From assembly GCF_902488755.1 (NCBI RefSeq), contig NZ_CABTXF010000019.1, forward strand, positions 1 to 22,022: a stretch of DNA of 22,022 bases, read 5' to 3'. A program made the position numbers and the translations under genes. The DNA comes from an uncultured Murdochiella sp. Lineage in GTDB: Bacteria > Bacillota > Clostridia > Tissierellales > Peptoniphilaceae. Under the pieces are notes generated by a model. That model saw only the letters and a program-made list of their open reading frames with translations. It made no database searches and had not been told where the DNA came from. This document shows, one piece after another, positions 5,412-12,546 of this stretch (the first letter of the stretch is position 1; the number at the start of each line of letters is the position of its first letter).

Positions 5412-8062
5412 TGTTCCGTCTTTGCCAGCGCTTCGGCATCCGCCAGTGCCTGCAGAACTTCCGGCAAGAGCTTTTCATACGAAGCGAGCTTTTCACGTTC
5501 TTTTTCCACGACGGCTTCAGGCGCTTTGCTGACAAAGCCGGCATTCCCTAATTTTTTCGTCAGACGTGCAATTTCCCCTTCGACGCGTTCTTTTTCTTTT
5601 GTGAGCTTTTCACGCTCTGCTTCGTAGTCGATTAAACCGGCAAGCGGAACATAGATTTTTAACTGTTCTTGCACAATCGTTGCCGCGCCTTCCAGTTGTG
5701 GATCCTGCGAAAGAATTTCCACTTCTTGCGCACCGGCAAGCGTCATGATACGGCTCTTCATCTGCTCCAAAATCAAGCGTGTCTCATCGTCCGCCGCATA
5801 AAAGACCACCTTGCCTTTCTTTGCAAGGGGAATGTTGCGAGACTGACGTTCATTACGAATCGCAGTGACGGCACGCAAGACACGATCCATCGCCGCTTCT
5901 TCCTCTGCAAAACAGAACGAATCCTCTGCGGTCGGATACGTCGCATGAATAATCTTGCCCGTTGTACCGGGAAGTGCTGCCCAGATCTCTTCCGTAATGA
6001 ACGGCATCACGGGATGAAGCAGGCGCACCACCGCACGCAACACATATAGAAGAACCGACAATGCGCATTGCTTCGCTTTCGGATCTTCACCATAGAGCCG
6101 TTCTTTTACCATCTCAATGTACCAGTCACAGAAGGAAAACCACGTAAAGTCATAGATTGCCTGCGTTGCTAATCCAATCTCAAAGCGATTCAGATTCTGT
6201 TCAACCGTTTCTTCCAGCGTATTGAGCGAGGAAAGAATCCAGCGGTCTTCGACCGTCCAGTCCTCCGGCGAAAGTGCTACGTTTCCGTCCTCTTCAACAT
6301 TCATCAACACAAAACGAGTCGCGTTCCATAGCTTGTTTGCAAAATTGCGGCTTGCCTCGACACGTTTTTCCGAGAAACGCGTATCATTTCCCGGCGTATT
6401 GCCGGTAACCAGCGTGTAACGCAGAGCATCTGCGCCGTATTGATCGATAATCTCCAAGGGATCCACGCCATTACCCAATGATTTGGACATTTTCCTGCCC
6501 TGTTCGTCTCGTACAAGACCATTAAAGTACACATGCGAAAACGGTGACTTGCCCAGAAAATACTCCGCACTGAAGACCATACGAATCACCCAGAAAAAGA
6601 GGATGTCATAACCGGTAACCAATGTGTCCGTCGGAAAGAATTTCTCTAAATCTTCGGTTTTTTCCGGCCATCCCAGCGTCGAAAACGGCCAAAGTGCGGA
6701 AGAAAACCAAGTGTCCAGCGTATCCGGATCCTGCGTGAAAGAAGCTTCGCCGCATTTTGGGCATTTGTGTGGTGCTTTTTCGGAAACAACCACTTCCCCA
6801 CAATGGTCGCAATAGTAAACCGGCAGACGATGTCCCCACCAAAGCTGACGGGAGATGGTCCAGTCGTGAATATTGTCCACCCAGTTATTGTAGATGCTCG
6901 AAAAGCGAGGAGGAACAAGCTGTAATTCCCCTTCCTCCAGTGCCTTCTTCGCCCCTTGGATATACTCTTTCATGGCAACGAACCACTGTTTGGACAACAA
7001 TGGTTCAATAACGGTCCCACATCGTTGACAATGCCCCACCGCATGAGAAAGATCTTCAACATGATCCAATAACCCCTGCTCTTCCAAATCCGCAACCATG
7101 CGTTTTCGGGCGGCAAACCGGTCTAAGCCGGAATAAGGCGCATATCCTTCGGCAATCGTGGCATCCGTGTTGATGACTACACACTGTCCGAGATGATGGT
7201 GCTCCCCAACAGCAAAGTCGTTGGGGTCATGACTCGGCGTGATTTTGACACAACCGGTGCCGTATTCTATGTCCACATAGGAATCCGCAATGACCGGAAT
7301 TTCTCGTCCCACTAATGGTAAAATGAGTTTCTTCCCGATAAGCGCTGCATAACGCGCATCGTCCGGATTCACCGCCACCGCCAAGTCACCAAGCATCGTT
7401 TCCGGACGGGTAGTCGCTACAGTAAGATACCCGTCGCCGTCTGCGAAAGGATAACGGATGTGCCAAAGATGCCCTTCATCGTCCACGTGATCCACTTCGG
7501 CATCGGAAATCGCCGTACCACAGCCCGGACACCAATTAACGATGCGATCTCCACGATAGATGTGTCCTTCTTTATAGAGCGTCTCAAAAACGTGATATAC
7601 CGCATGGGACAGCCCTTCATCAAGCGTAAATCGCTCACGGCTCCAGTCGCAGGAAACACCCAATTTTTTCAACTGTTCGCGAATACGGCCGCCATATTTT
7701 TCCGACCATGCCCACGCCTCGTCCAGAAATTTTTCCCGTCCAATCTCCTGTTTGGTTTTTCCTTCCGCTTCAAGCTTCTGTACCACTTTGCTTTCGGTAG
7801 AAATGGAAGCATGATCCGTTCCCGGCACCCATAGAGCTTCATAGCCGGACATGCGTTTCCAACGAATGAGAATATCCTGCAGCGTATTGTTCATCGCATG
7901 ACCCATGTGCAATTGACCGGTAACGTTTGGAGGAGGCATGACGATGGAATACGCCGGCTTCTTGCTTTTCGCGTCGGTAATAAAATCGCCATCGGCGACC
8001 CAGGAGGCATAGATACGCTGTTCAAAGGCTTTCGGATCGTAGGTTTTTTCCAGATTTTTCAT
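5408..8062 (-). CDS. valS: Valyl-tRNA synthetase
   Basis: Class I aminoacyl-tRNA synthetase charging tRNA(Val), with a CP1 editing domain that clears Thr-tRNA(Val). 884 residues, normal length. Seen in order: PPPNVTGQLHMGHA with HMGH at 52-55; GTDHASI; the editing-domain stretch ATTRPETMLGD and KITPSHDPND; DWTISRQLWWGHR; paired CxxC zinc-like motifs (NWCPGCG; YYCDHCG and HKCPKCG); GYDILFFWVIRM; KMSKSLGN at 524-531; a C-terminal coiled coil (about the last 65 residues) typical of ValRS. The start lies 9 bases after the stop of a 49-residue membrane protein gene, with an AAGGGGG ribosome site overlapping that stop. No T-box leader was recognised (no AGGGTGGNACC-type antiterminator sequence on this strand), unlike many Bacillota valS genes. 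No terminator lies between it and cspA. Confidence 0.98.
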   Translation of the reverse strand: MKNLEKTYDPKAFEQRIYASWVADGDFITDAKSKKPAYSIVMPPPNVTGQLHMGHAMNNTLQDILIRWKRMSGYEALWVPGTDHASISTESKVVQKLEAEGKTKQEIGREKFLDEAWAWSEKYGGRIREQLKKLGVSCDWSRERFTLDEGLSHAVYHVFETLYKEGHIYRGDRIVNWCPGCGTAISDAEVDHVDDEGHLWHIRYPFADGDGYLTVATTRPETMLGDLAVAVNPDDARYAALIGKKLILPLVGREIPVIADSYVDIEYGTGCVKITPSHDPNDFAVGEHHHLGQCVVINTDATIAEGYAPYSGLDRFAARKRMVADLEEQGLLDHVEDLSHAVGHCQRCGTVIEPLLSKQWFVAMKEYIQGAKKALEEGELQLVPPRFSSIYNNWVDNIHDWTISRQLWWGHRLPVYYCDHCGEVVVSEKAPHKCPKCGEASFTQDPDTLDTWFSSALWPFSTLGWPEKTEDLEKFFPTDTLVTGYDILFFWVIRMVFSAEYFLGKSPFSHVYFNGLVRDEQGRKMSKSLGNGVDPLEIIDQYGADALRYTLVTGNTPGNDTRFSEKRVEASRNFANKLWNATRFVLMNVEEDGNVALSPEDWTVEDRWILSSLNTLEETVEQNLNRFEIGLATQAIYDFTWFSFCDWYIEMVKERLYGEDPKAKQCALSVLLYVLRAVVRLLHPVMPFITEEIWAALPGTTGKIIHATYPTAEDSFCFAEEEAAMDRVLRAVTAIRNERQSRNIPLAKKGKVVFYAADDETRLILEQMKSRIMTLAGAQEVEILSQDPQLEGAATIVQEQLKIYVPLAGLIDYEAEREKLTKEKERVEGEIARLTKKLGNAGFVSKAPEAVVEKEREKLASYEKLLPEVLQALADAEALAKTEH

Positions 8063-8071
8063 ACTGCCCCC

Positions 8072-8221
8072 TTAAATGCCTAAGGAATTGATAGCGGCCA
8101 CCAAAATGCCAAGTACCATCGTTACCGCCAATATAAGAGCAAGAACACGAACCCCTATTGCATGACCTTTGCGATTTCTCTCAGGTACCGTGTTTTTATC
8201 TTTTTTTGCTGCTGATTTCAT
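8072..8221 (-). CDS. 49-residue single-pass membrane protein, unknown function
   Basis: Short gene with an ideal AAAGGAGG ribosome site 5 bases before ATG (8219-8221) and a TAA at 8072-8074. The protein has a basic, charged N-terminus (MKSAAKKDKNTVPERNRKG) and one hydrophobic segment (about residues 21-47, ending VAAINSLGI). The layout predicts an N-in membrane helix. Its stop is 9 bases before valS, so the two are very likely co-transcribed. The shape resembles small Bacillota proteins such as the DUF4044 type (Lys-rich head plus one helix), but this is only a resemblance. I do not recognise a function. Confidence 0.72.
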   Translation of the reverse strand: MKSAAKKDKNTVPERNRKGHAIGVRVLALILAVTMVLGILVAAINSLGI

Positions 8222-8381
8222 GCTTTCCTCCTTTGATTCTTCCTCCTATCTTACCATACTCCCCATTCAATCGGACATCGTCATGCCACAGGGCAAATGT
8301 GAAATTTTCGTTTCTTCTTCGCCATTATTTATCTGCGACAAATGAAATTTTCTTCCTTTTTCCTTAAAAACAGAGATGGAT

Positions 8382-8409
8382 TTGTCTCCTTTTTATCGCA
8401 TAGTATGAT
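8382..8409 (+). promoter_or_regulatory. Candidate promoter of ppdK
   Basis: -35 TTGTCT (8382-8387), 16-base spacer, -10 TATGAT (8404-8409). It would give a leader of about 190 bases before the ppdK ATG. Other AT-rich -10-like boxes follow (for example near 8450), so the start site is not certain. Confidence 0.55.
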
Positions 8410-8477
8410 AAAATTTTCCTGTATGCGGTCGCTCAAACTATATTCTTTTATATTAAGCGACTCGCGCATTTCTCTAT

Positions 8478-8498
8478 TCCACATCGAAGTGGATTTTT
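8478..8498 (+). promoter_or_regulatory. Terminator-like hairpin in the ppdK leader
   Basis: TCCAC (8478-8482) pairs with GTGGA (8489-8493) around a six-base loop and is followed at once by five T (8494-8498). The stem is short (5 bp), so it would be a weak terminator; it may be an attenuator or only a pause site. Confidence 0.4.
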
Positions 8499-8553
8499 CT
8501 TCGAGGGTATAGTAAGCACGTGGTTTTGTTTTCCGGGTTTTACCCGATGGCTG

Positions 8554-8585
8554 CGAACATTCCCTTTCTATCGGGAGAATGTTCG
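8554..8585 (+). promoter_or_regulatory. Hairpin adjacent to the ppdK ribosome binding site
   Basis: CGAACATTC (8554-8562) is the exact reverse complement of 8577-8585, with further CC/GG pairing inside the loop. The stem ends 3 bases before the AAAGGAG ribosome site (8589-8595). It may influence translation initiation of ppdK or protect the mRNA. Confidence 0.6.
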
Positions 8586-8606
8586 AAGAAAGGAGTACAA
8601 CGAACG

Positions 8607-11234
8607 ATGGGAAAGAAATTTGTTTATGACTTTAAGGAAGGCAATCGCGATCAGCGCCTTCTTCTCGGCGGTAAAGGCGCGAACCTTGCCGAGATGACCA
8701 ATTTAGGCATTCGTGTTCCGCAGGGTTTCATCGTCACGACCGAAGCCTGCACCGAATTCCAGAAAGAACAAAAACTGTGGGCTGCGCTGAAAGAGGAAAT
8801 CAGCGAGCACATGAAGCATCTCGAAGAAACGACCGGCAAAAAATTCGGCGATGAAACCGATCCGCTTCTTGTCTCGGTTCGTTCGGGTGCGCCGATTTCC
8901 ATGCCGGGTATGATGGATACCATTTTGAACCTCGGTTTGAACGACGTTTCCGTAAAGGCGGTCGCCGAAAAGTCCGGCAATCCGCATTGGGCGTATGACT
9001 CCTATCGTCGTTTCATCACGATGTTCTCGGATGTCGCCATCGGTTTGGATCGCTCCAAATTTGAGGACATTCTCGAAAAAGAAAAAGAAAAAGCCAACGT
9101 TCAGCAGGACTATGAACTGAGCGCGGAACAGTTGCAGGAAATTGCCGAGCAATACAAAGTGCTTTATAAAGAACTGACCGGTGAAGAATTCCCGCAAGAT
9201 CCCCGTGCACAGCTCGAAAAAGCCATCACCGCCGTATTTGAGAGCTGGAACAATGAACGCGCCATCCTCTACCGCAAGATGAATGAAATCTCGGATGATC
9301 TGGGAACTGCGGTCAACGTTCAGCAGATGGTTTTCGGCAATATGTCCAACACGTCCGGTACCGGTGTTGCGTTCACCCGCAATCCTGCCACCGGTGAAAA
9401 CGCCATCTTCGGCGAATACCTCATCAATGCACAAGGGGAAGACGTTGTAGCCGGTATCCGCACACCGTCCACTATCGCTCATCTGCAGCAGGAAATGCCC
9501 GAAGTCTATGATGAATTCATCAAGACCGCTCATCTTCTGGAAAATCATTATGCAGATATGCAGGATATGGAGTTCACCATTCAGGATGCACAGCTCTTCT
9601 TGCTGCAAACCCGTAACGGCAAGCGCACAGCGCAGGCCGCTCTGAAAGTCGCCGTTGACCTTGTTCATGAAGGAAAAATCGACAAGGAAACCGCCATTAC
9701 GCGCGTCGATCCGAAATCCTTGGATCAACTTCTGCATCCCACATTCTCCGCGGAATCCCTTAAAAAGGCAACGATGCTGACCAAGGGTCTGGCTGCTTCG
9801 CCGGGTGCAGCATCCGGTAAAATCTGCTTTAGCGCAGAAGAAGCGGAAAAACGTGCGCAAAACGGTGAATCCGTCCTTTTGGTGCGTAACGAAACTTCTC
9901 CGGAAGACTTGCGCGGAATGGTTTGCGCTCAAGGCATCGTCACCGCTCGTGGCGGTATGACCTCTCATGCCGCTGTCGTTGCTCGCGGTATGGGCAAATG
10001 CTGCGTCTCCGGCGCACACGATTTACGCATTGACTACAACGCCCAAACGTTGACGATTAACGGAAAAGTATTTACCACGACCGATACACTCTCGCTCGAC
10101 GGTTCTACGGGTGCTGTTTATGAAGGCGAAGTTCCGACGGAGGCACCGGCGCTGACCGGCGATTTCGGTGAATTCATGGGTTGGGTAAATGAGATCAAGC
10201 GTCTTCAGGTGCGCACCAACGCGGATACGCCGCGTGACGCAAAACAGGCGATTGAATTCGGTGCAGAGGGCATCGGTCTCTGCCGTACCGAACACATGTT
10301 CTTTGAAGGGGATCGCATCAACGTTGTGCGTGAAATGATTCTCGCTAATAATGAAGAAGCACGTCAGAAAGCGTTGGATGAGATCCGTCCGATGTTGGAA
10401 GAAGATTTCTACCAGATGTACAAGATTGTCGGCGACCGTCCGATGACTGTGCGTCTGCTTGATCCGCCGCTGCATGAATTTGTACCGCATACACAAGCGG
10501 AGCAGAAAGTAATTGCAGAGAGAATGGGCATCTCGGCGGAAGAAGTCAAAGCCCGTGTCGACGCTTTGGCGGAAGCCAACCCGATGCTTGGTCACCGTGG
10601 TCTGCGTCTCGCCATCACCTGGCCTTCCATCTACGCTTCTATCTCCCGTGCGATTGTACAGGCTGCTCTTCGCGCAACCGATGACGGCGTAAAAGGCATC
10701 GTTCCGGAAATCATGATTCCGCTCACCGTAGACGATAAAGAGTTCCGCTACGTCGAAAAAGTCGTTCGCGACGAAGTCGAAAAAGTCTTTGCGGAACAGG
10801 GTCGTAAACTTAACTATCTCGTCGGCACCATGATTGAAACCCCGCGTGCTGCTCTCTTGGCCGGTGAAATTGCTGAAACTGCACAGTTCTTCTCCTTCGG
10901 TACCAACGACCTCACGCAGATGAGCTTCGGATTCTCGCGTGATGACGCCGGTTCGTTCTTGCCGGAATACAGCGAAAAGAAGATTTTTGAACGTGACCCG
11001 TTTGTCTCGCTGGATCAAAAGGGTGTCGGACAGCTCGTCAAACTGGCTGTAAAGAATGGTCGTGCGGCGAACACGGATCTGCACTTGGGTATCTGCGGCG
11101 AACACGGCGGCGATCCGGCAACGGTTAAGTTCCTGGATGGTGTAGGACTGGATTACGTATCCTGCTCACCGTTCCGTGTGCCTATCGCCCGTTTGGCAGC
11201 AGCGCAGGCAGTAGTCGAAGCGAAGAAAAACTAA
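8607..11234 (+). CDS. ppdK: Pyruvate, phosphate dikinase
   Basis: Interconverts pyruvate + ATP + Pi and phosphoenolpyruvate + AMP + PPi; in anaerobes it often runs as a PPi-linked glycolytic or gluconeogenic step. The 875-residue length matches bacterial PPDK. Domains in order: ATP-grasp nucleotide-binding region starting GGKGANLAEM and ending LLQTRNGKRTAQAA; the mobile phosphohistidine domain with GGMTSHAAVVARGMGK, catalytic His454; the PEP-utilising TIM barrel with GTMIETPRAALLAGEIA, FGTNDLTQM and GICGEHGGDP, catalytic Cys830. ATG at 8607 is chosen because AAAGGAG lies 11 bases upstream and homology begins at MGKKFVYDF. An in-frame GTG at 8520 would add 29 unrelated residues encoded by the hairpin leader. 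It is the only plus-strand gene in the window, with its own promoter and terminator. The related regulatory protein (PDRP) is not nearby. Confidence 0.98.
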   Translation: MGKKFVYDFKEGNRDQRLLLGGKGANLAEMTNLGIRVPQGFIVTTEACTEFQKEQKLWAALKEEISEHMKHLEETTGKKFGDETDPLLVSVRSGAPISMPGMMDTILNLGLNDVSVKAVAEKSGNPHWAYDSYRRFITMFSDVAIGLDRSKFEDILEKEKEKANVQQDYELSAEQLQEIAEQYKVLYKELTGEEFPQDPRAQLEKAITAVFESWNNERAILYRKMNEISDDLGTAVNVQQMVFGNMSNTSGTGVAFTRNPATGENAIFGEYLINAQGEDVVAGIRTPSTIAHLQQEMPEVYDEFIKTAHLLENHYADMQDMEFTIQDAQLFLLQTRNGKRTAQAALKVAVDLVHEGKIDKETAITRVDPKSLDQLLHPTFSAESLKKATMLTKGLAASPGAASGKICFSAEEAEKRAQNGESVLLVRNETSPEDLRGMVCAQGIVTARGGMTSHAAVVARGMGKCCVSGAHDLRIDYNAQTLTINGKVFTTTDTLSLDGSTGAVYEGEVPTEAPALTGDFGEFMGWVNEIKRLQVRTNADTPRDAKQAIEFGAEGIGLCRTEHMFFEGDRINVVREMILANNEEARQKALDEIRPMLEEDFYQMYKIVGDRPMTVRLLDPPLHEFVPHTQAEQKVIAERMGISAEEVKARVDALAEANPMLGHRGLRLAITWPSIYASISRAIVQAALRATDDGVKGIVPEIMIPLTVDDKEFRYVEKVVRDEVEKVFAEQGRKLNYLVGTMIETPRAALLAGEIAETAQFFSFGTNDLTQMSFGFSRDDAGSFLPEYSEKKIFERDPFVSLDQKGVGQLVKLAVKNGRAANTDLHLGICGEHGGDPATVKFLDGVGLDYVSCSPFRVPIARLAAAQAVVEAKKN

Positions 11235-11264
11235 CACCTGCCCAAACAAAAGAAAATAAAAAAA

Positions 11265-11292
11265 AGGAGCCGAATGCCGGCTCCTCTTTTTT
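11265..11292. terminator. Bidirectional intrinsic terminator between ppdK and trpS
   Basis: An 8-bp perfect stem (11265-11272 with 11278-11285), 5-base loop, with a T run on the right for plus-strand ppdK (11287-11292) and an A run on the left (about 11257-11265) that is a T run for minus-strand trpS. It fits the convergent gene pair. Confidence 0.92.
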
Positions 11293-11406
11293 ATGGGTAA
11301 ATAGCAAGCCCTTATTGCGCAAAAAGTCCCTTCCTCTTGATAGCTGCCGATGCCTCATCGAGATAAAAACGAATACAAAAAGGAAAAGGCTCTGCTGAAC
11401 TACGTA

Positions 11407-12438
11407 TTACAATAAACCTACTTTTCGATACACTTTGGAAAGTGTTCTGCGTGCCACTCGCTGTGCCATCAAAGCGCCATTTTGGCTGATTTCTTCGAGT
11501 TGTTTCTTCTCCTGCATCAAGGCGAGGAAGCGTGTGCGAATGGGATCCATCTTCAGGACAATTAAGTCCGCCAAAGCACGCTTAAAAGAAGCATAATCAC
11601 TATCATGGAAACGCGCGACCACTTCTTGAGGACGCAACTCGGCATAGGCGGCATAGAGATGAATGAGATTCATCAGCCCCGCCTGCTCCGGACGATAGCA
11701 GAAACAAGCTTCCGAGTCGGTGACAGCGCGCGCAATTTTACGACGAATGGCTTCTGCGTCGTCTTTAATTAAAATATAGGCATTTTCGTCCGGATCCGAT
11801 TTGCTCATTTTTGAATACGGATCTTTCAGGCTCATAATGCGCGTAGCATTTTCATCGGTTAATGGTTCCGGCAGAACAAAGGTCGGAGAATATCGAGAGT
11901 TAAAACGTTCCGCCAGATCACGAGTGAATTCAAGGTGCTGCTTTTGATCGGCGCCTACCGGCACGACATGACTTTGATAGAGAAGGATGTCCGCTGCCAT
12001 CAATACCGGATAGGTCAACAATGCGGCATTGAGGTTGTCCGCATGTTTTTGCGCTTTATCCTTGAACTGCGTCATGCGTTGCAGCTGTCCGATGGAACTG
12101 ATGGAATTGAGCACCCAGGAAAGCTCGACGTGTTCCGGAACCTGCGATTGAATAAACAACGTCGCCTTGGAAGGATCCACCCCGCTCGCTACAATATACG
12201 CAATGACCTCCAGAGAACGTCGGCGTAAGTCGGCAGGCAGCTGTGTGACCGTAATAGCATGTAAATTCGCCACGCCGAAAAAACAGTCGTATTGATCCTG
12301 CATTCGCACAAAGCTCTTAATGGCACCGAGATAATTTCCAATCGTCAAATCGCCGGAAGGTTGAATAAGACTAAAAGCCACCTTCTTCGCGACAGGTTCA
12401 TTCTGCGCGGTGGTGTTTCTTTTTTCCAATTCGCTCAT
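11407..12438 (-). CDS. trpS: Tryptophanyl-tRNA synthetase
   Basis: Class I synthetase charging tRNA(Trp). 343 residues. The HIGH-like signature is in PSGDLTIGNYLGA, followed by the TrpRS-type QSQVPEH and LNSISSIGQLQRMTQFKDK, then YPVLMAADILLY, VPVGADQKQHLE and the KMSKS loop (about 210-214). ATG at 12436-12438 is chosen: AAGGAG lies 6 bases ahead. An in-frame upstream TTG (12465) has no ribosome site and lies before it. The first 18 residues (MSELEKRNTTAQNEPVAK) form an N-terminal extension relative to short TrpRS proteins. No T-box leader was seen. No separate promoter was recognised, so it may be read from the NlpC/P60 promoter through the hairpin at 12494-12519. Confidence 0.97.
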   Translation of the reverse strand: MSELEKRNTTAQNEPVAKKVAFSLIQPSGDLTIGNYLGAIKSFVRMQDQYDCFFGVANLHAITVTQLPADLRRRSLEVIAYIVASGVDPSKATLFIQSQVPEHVELSWVLNSISSIGQLQRMTQFKDKAQKHADNLNAALLTYPVLMAADILLYQSHVVPVGADQKQHLEFTRDLAERFNSRYSPTFVLPEPLTDENATRIMSLKDPYSKMSKSDPDENAYILIKDDAEAIRRKIARAVTDSEACFCYRPEQAGLMNLIHLYAAYAELRPQEVVARFHDSDYASFKRALADLIVLKMDPIRTRFLALMQEKKQLEEISQNGALMAQRVARRTLSKVYRKVGLL

Positions 12439-12485
12439 GATTTTCTCCTTGCCTTTTGTTTGCAATCGCTACTGCAAATGGTTAC

Positions 12486-12519
12486 GAAAGAAAACGCGCT
12501 GTACCGAAGTACAGCGCGT
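12486..12519 (-). terminator. Hairpin terminator after the NlpC/P60 gene
   Basis: A perfect 11-bp stem (12494-12504 with 12509-12519) with a TTCG tetraloop, followed on the minus strand by TTTTCTTTC. The interrupted T tract may allow partial readthrough into trpS. Confidence 0.85.
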
Positions 12520-12546
12520 ATTACTGAAACTTCCTCTACGTGAATA

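Larger units (their letters stand above)
8222..8606. other. Divergent intergenic region between the valS operon and ppdK
   Basis: 385 bases with no convincing gene. It holds the ribosome site of the 49-residue protein gene on the left, a ppdK promoter candidate (8382-8409) and two leader hairpins on the right. Three near-identical AT-rich boxes are present: GAAATTTTC at 8301-8309 and 8344-8352, and AAAATTTTC at 8410-8418, the last just downstream of the -10. I could not identify a clear promoter for the leftward valS operon. Confidence 0.6.

Noticed and set aside
8222..8300. T-box riboswitch for valS
   Set aside because: No AGGGTGGNACC-type antiterminator sequence or specifier-stem layout, and too little space before the small gene.
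8158..8367. Plus-strand 69-codon frame overlapping the valS-side small gene
   Set aside because: Antisense to the 49-residue gene, no ribosome site, low-complexity Phe/Leu/Pro content.
8520..8606. 29-residue N-terminal extension of PpdK from a GTG
   Set aside because: No ribosome site; the stretch is the leader hairpin; homology and AAAGGAG point to ATG 8607.
8703..10019. Long minus-strand open frame (438 codons) inside ppdK
   Set aside because: It is antisense to a clear PPDK reading frame, has Phe/Arg-rich composition typical of reverse-strand shadows, no family motif and no ribosome site.
10023..11105. Second long minus-strand open frame (360 codons) inside ppdK
   Set aside because: Same reasoning: an antisense shadow of the PEP-utilising barrel with no supporting signals.
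12439..12546. T-box riboswitch or separate promoter for trpS
   Set aside because: The 108-base gap is mostly the NlpC/P60 terminator hairpin; no T-box consensus and no convincing -35/-10 pair.
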